DNA of 15,602 nucleotides from Paenibacillus sp. oral taxon 786 str. D14 (GTDB lineage Bacteria > Bacillota > Bacilli > Paenibacillales > Paenibacillaceae). A model generated the notes under the pieces. It was given only the letters and a program-made list of their open reading frames with translations, had not been told where the DNA came from and did no database searches. Below are positions 15,597 to 15,602 of the stretch, in pieces; the stretch's first letter is position 1; every line of letters begins with the position of its first letter. The DNA lies in contig NZ_GG695994.1 of assembly GCF_000159955.1 (NCBI RefSeq), positions 40,627 to 56,228 of the forward strand, in the 5' to 3' direction. The position numbers and the translations under genes are program-made.

Positions 15597-15602
15597 GGGG
15601 AC

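Overview
This window reads as chromosomal DNA of an endospore-forming Firmicute of the Paenibacillaceae type (Paenibacillus or a close relative). The evidence is the Gram-positive ribosome binding sites (AGGAGG-like before nearly every gene), moderate GC content, a T-box leader, an infC-rpmI-rplT operon with a non-canonical ATT start, and protein sequences that resemble Bacillales orthologues. The genus assignment is inference. All recognised genes lie on the minus strand except one acetyltransferase gene at 7865-8320. Read in the direction of transcription, the window runs from right to left.

Right end (15602 to 14094): the translation operon infC-rpmI-rplT (IF3, L35, L20). It starts from a strong promoter with an extended -10, has a leader of about 210 nt containing an intrinsic terminator (L20-type autoregulatory leader), and closes with a terminator after rplT.

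Middle right (13700 to 8789): a four-gene nucleoside/BMP-type ABC importer (lipoprotein, twin-domain ATPase, two permeases; nupNOPQ-like). It has its own promoter, a stem-loop between the lipoprotein and ATPase genes, and a strong terminator at the end. About 350 nt between this promoter and the rplT terminator hold no gene that I can support.

Centre (8623 to 7865): a small Gly/Tyr-tailed protein gene and a GNAT acetyltransferase gene, convergent and 6 nt apart.

Left half (7760 to 835): the branched-chain amino acid cluster ilvB-ilvN-ilvC-leuA-leuB. It is preceded by a strong promoter and a T-box leader whose likely specifier codon is CUC (leucine). IlvB and IlvN form acetolactate synthase, IlvC reduces and isomerises its product, LeuA commits 2-ketoisovalerate to leucine and LeuB oxidises isopropylmalate. 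leuC, leuD and ilvD are not present. The cluster is not a plain read-through unit: a good intrinsic terminator lies between leuA and leuB, and a 245-nt gap with a candidate promoter and GC-rich hairpins lies between ilvN and ilvC. Left of the leuB terminator is an unrecognised 136-residue cysteine-containing protein with its own terminator, and then a promoter-like sequence pointing out of the window.

I see no mobile element, CRISPR array, tRNA or rRNA gene, and no clear novel multi-gene system. The most interesting signals are regulatory: the layered control of the ilv-leu cluster, the two leader RNAs, and the two small uncharacterised proteins.
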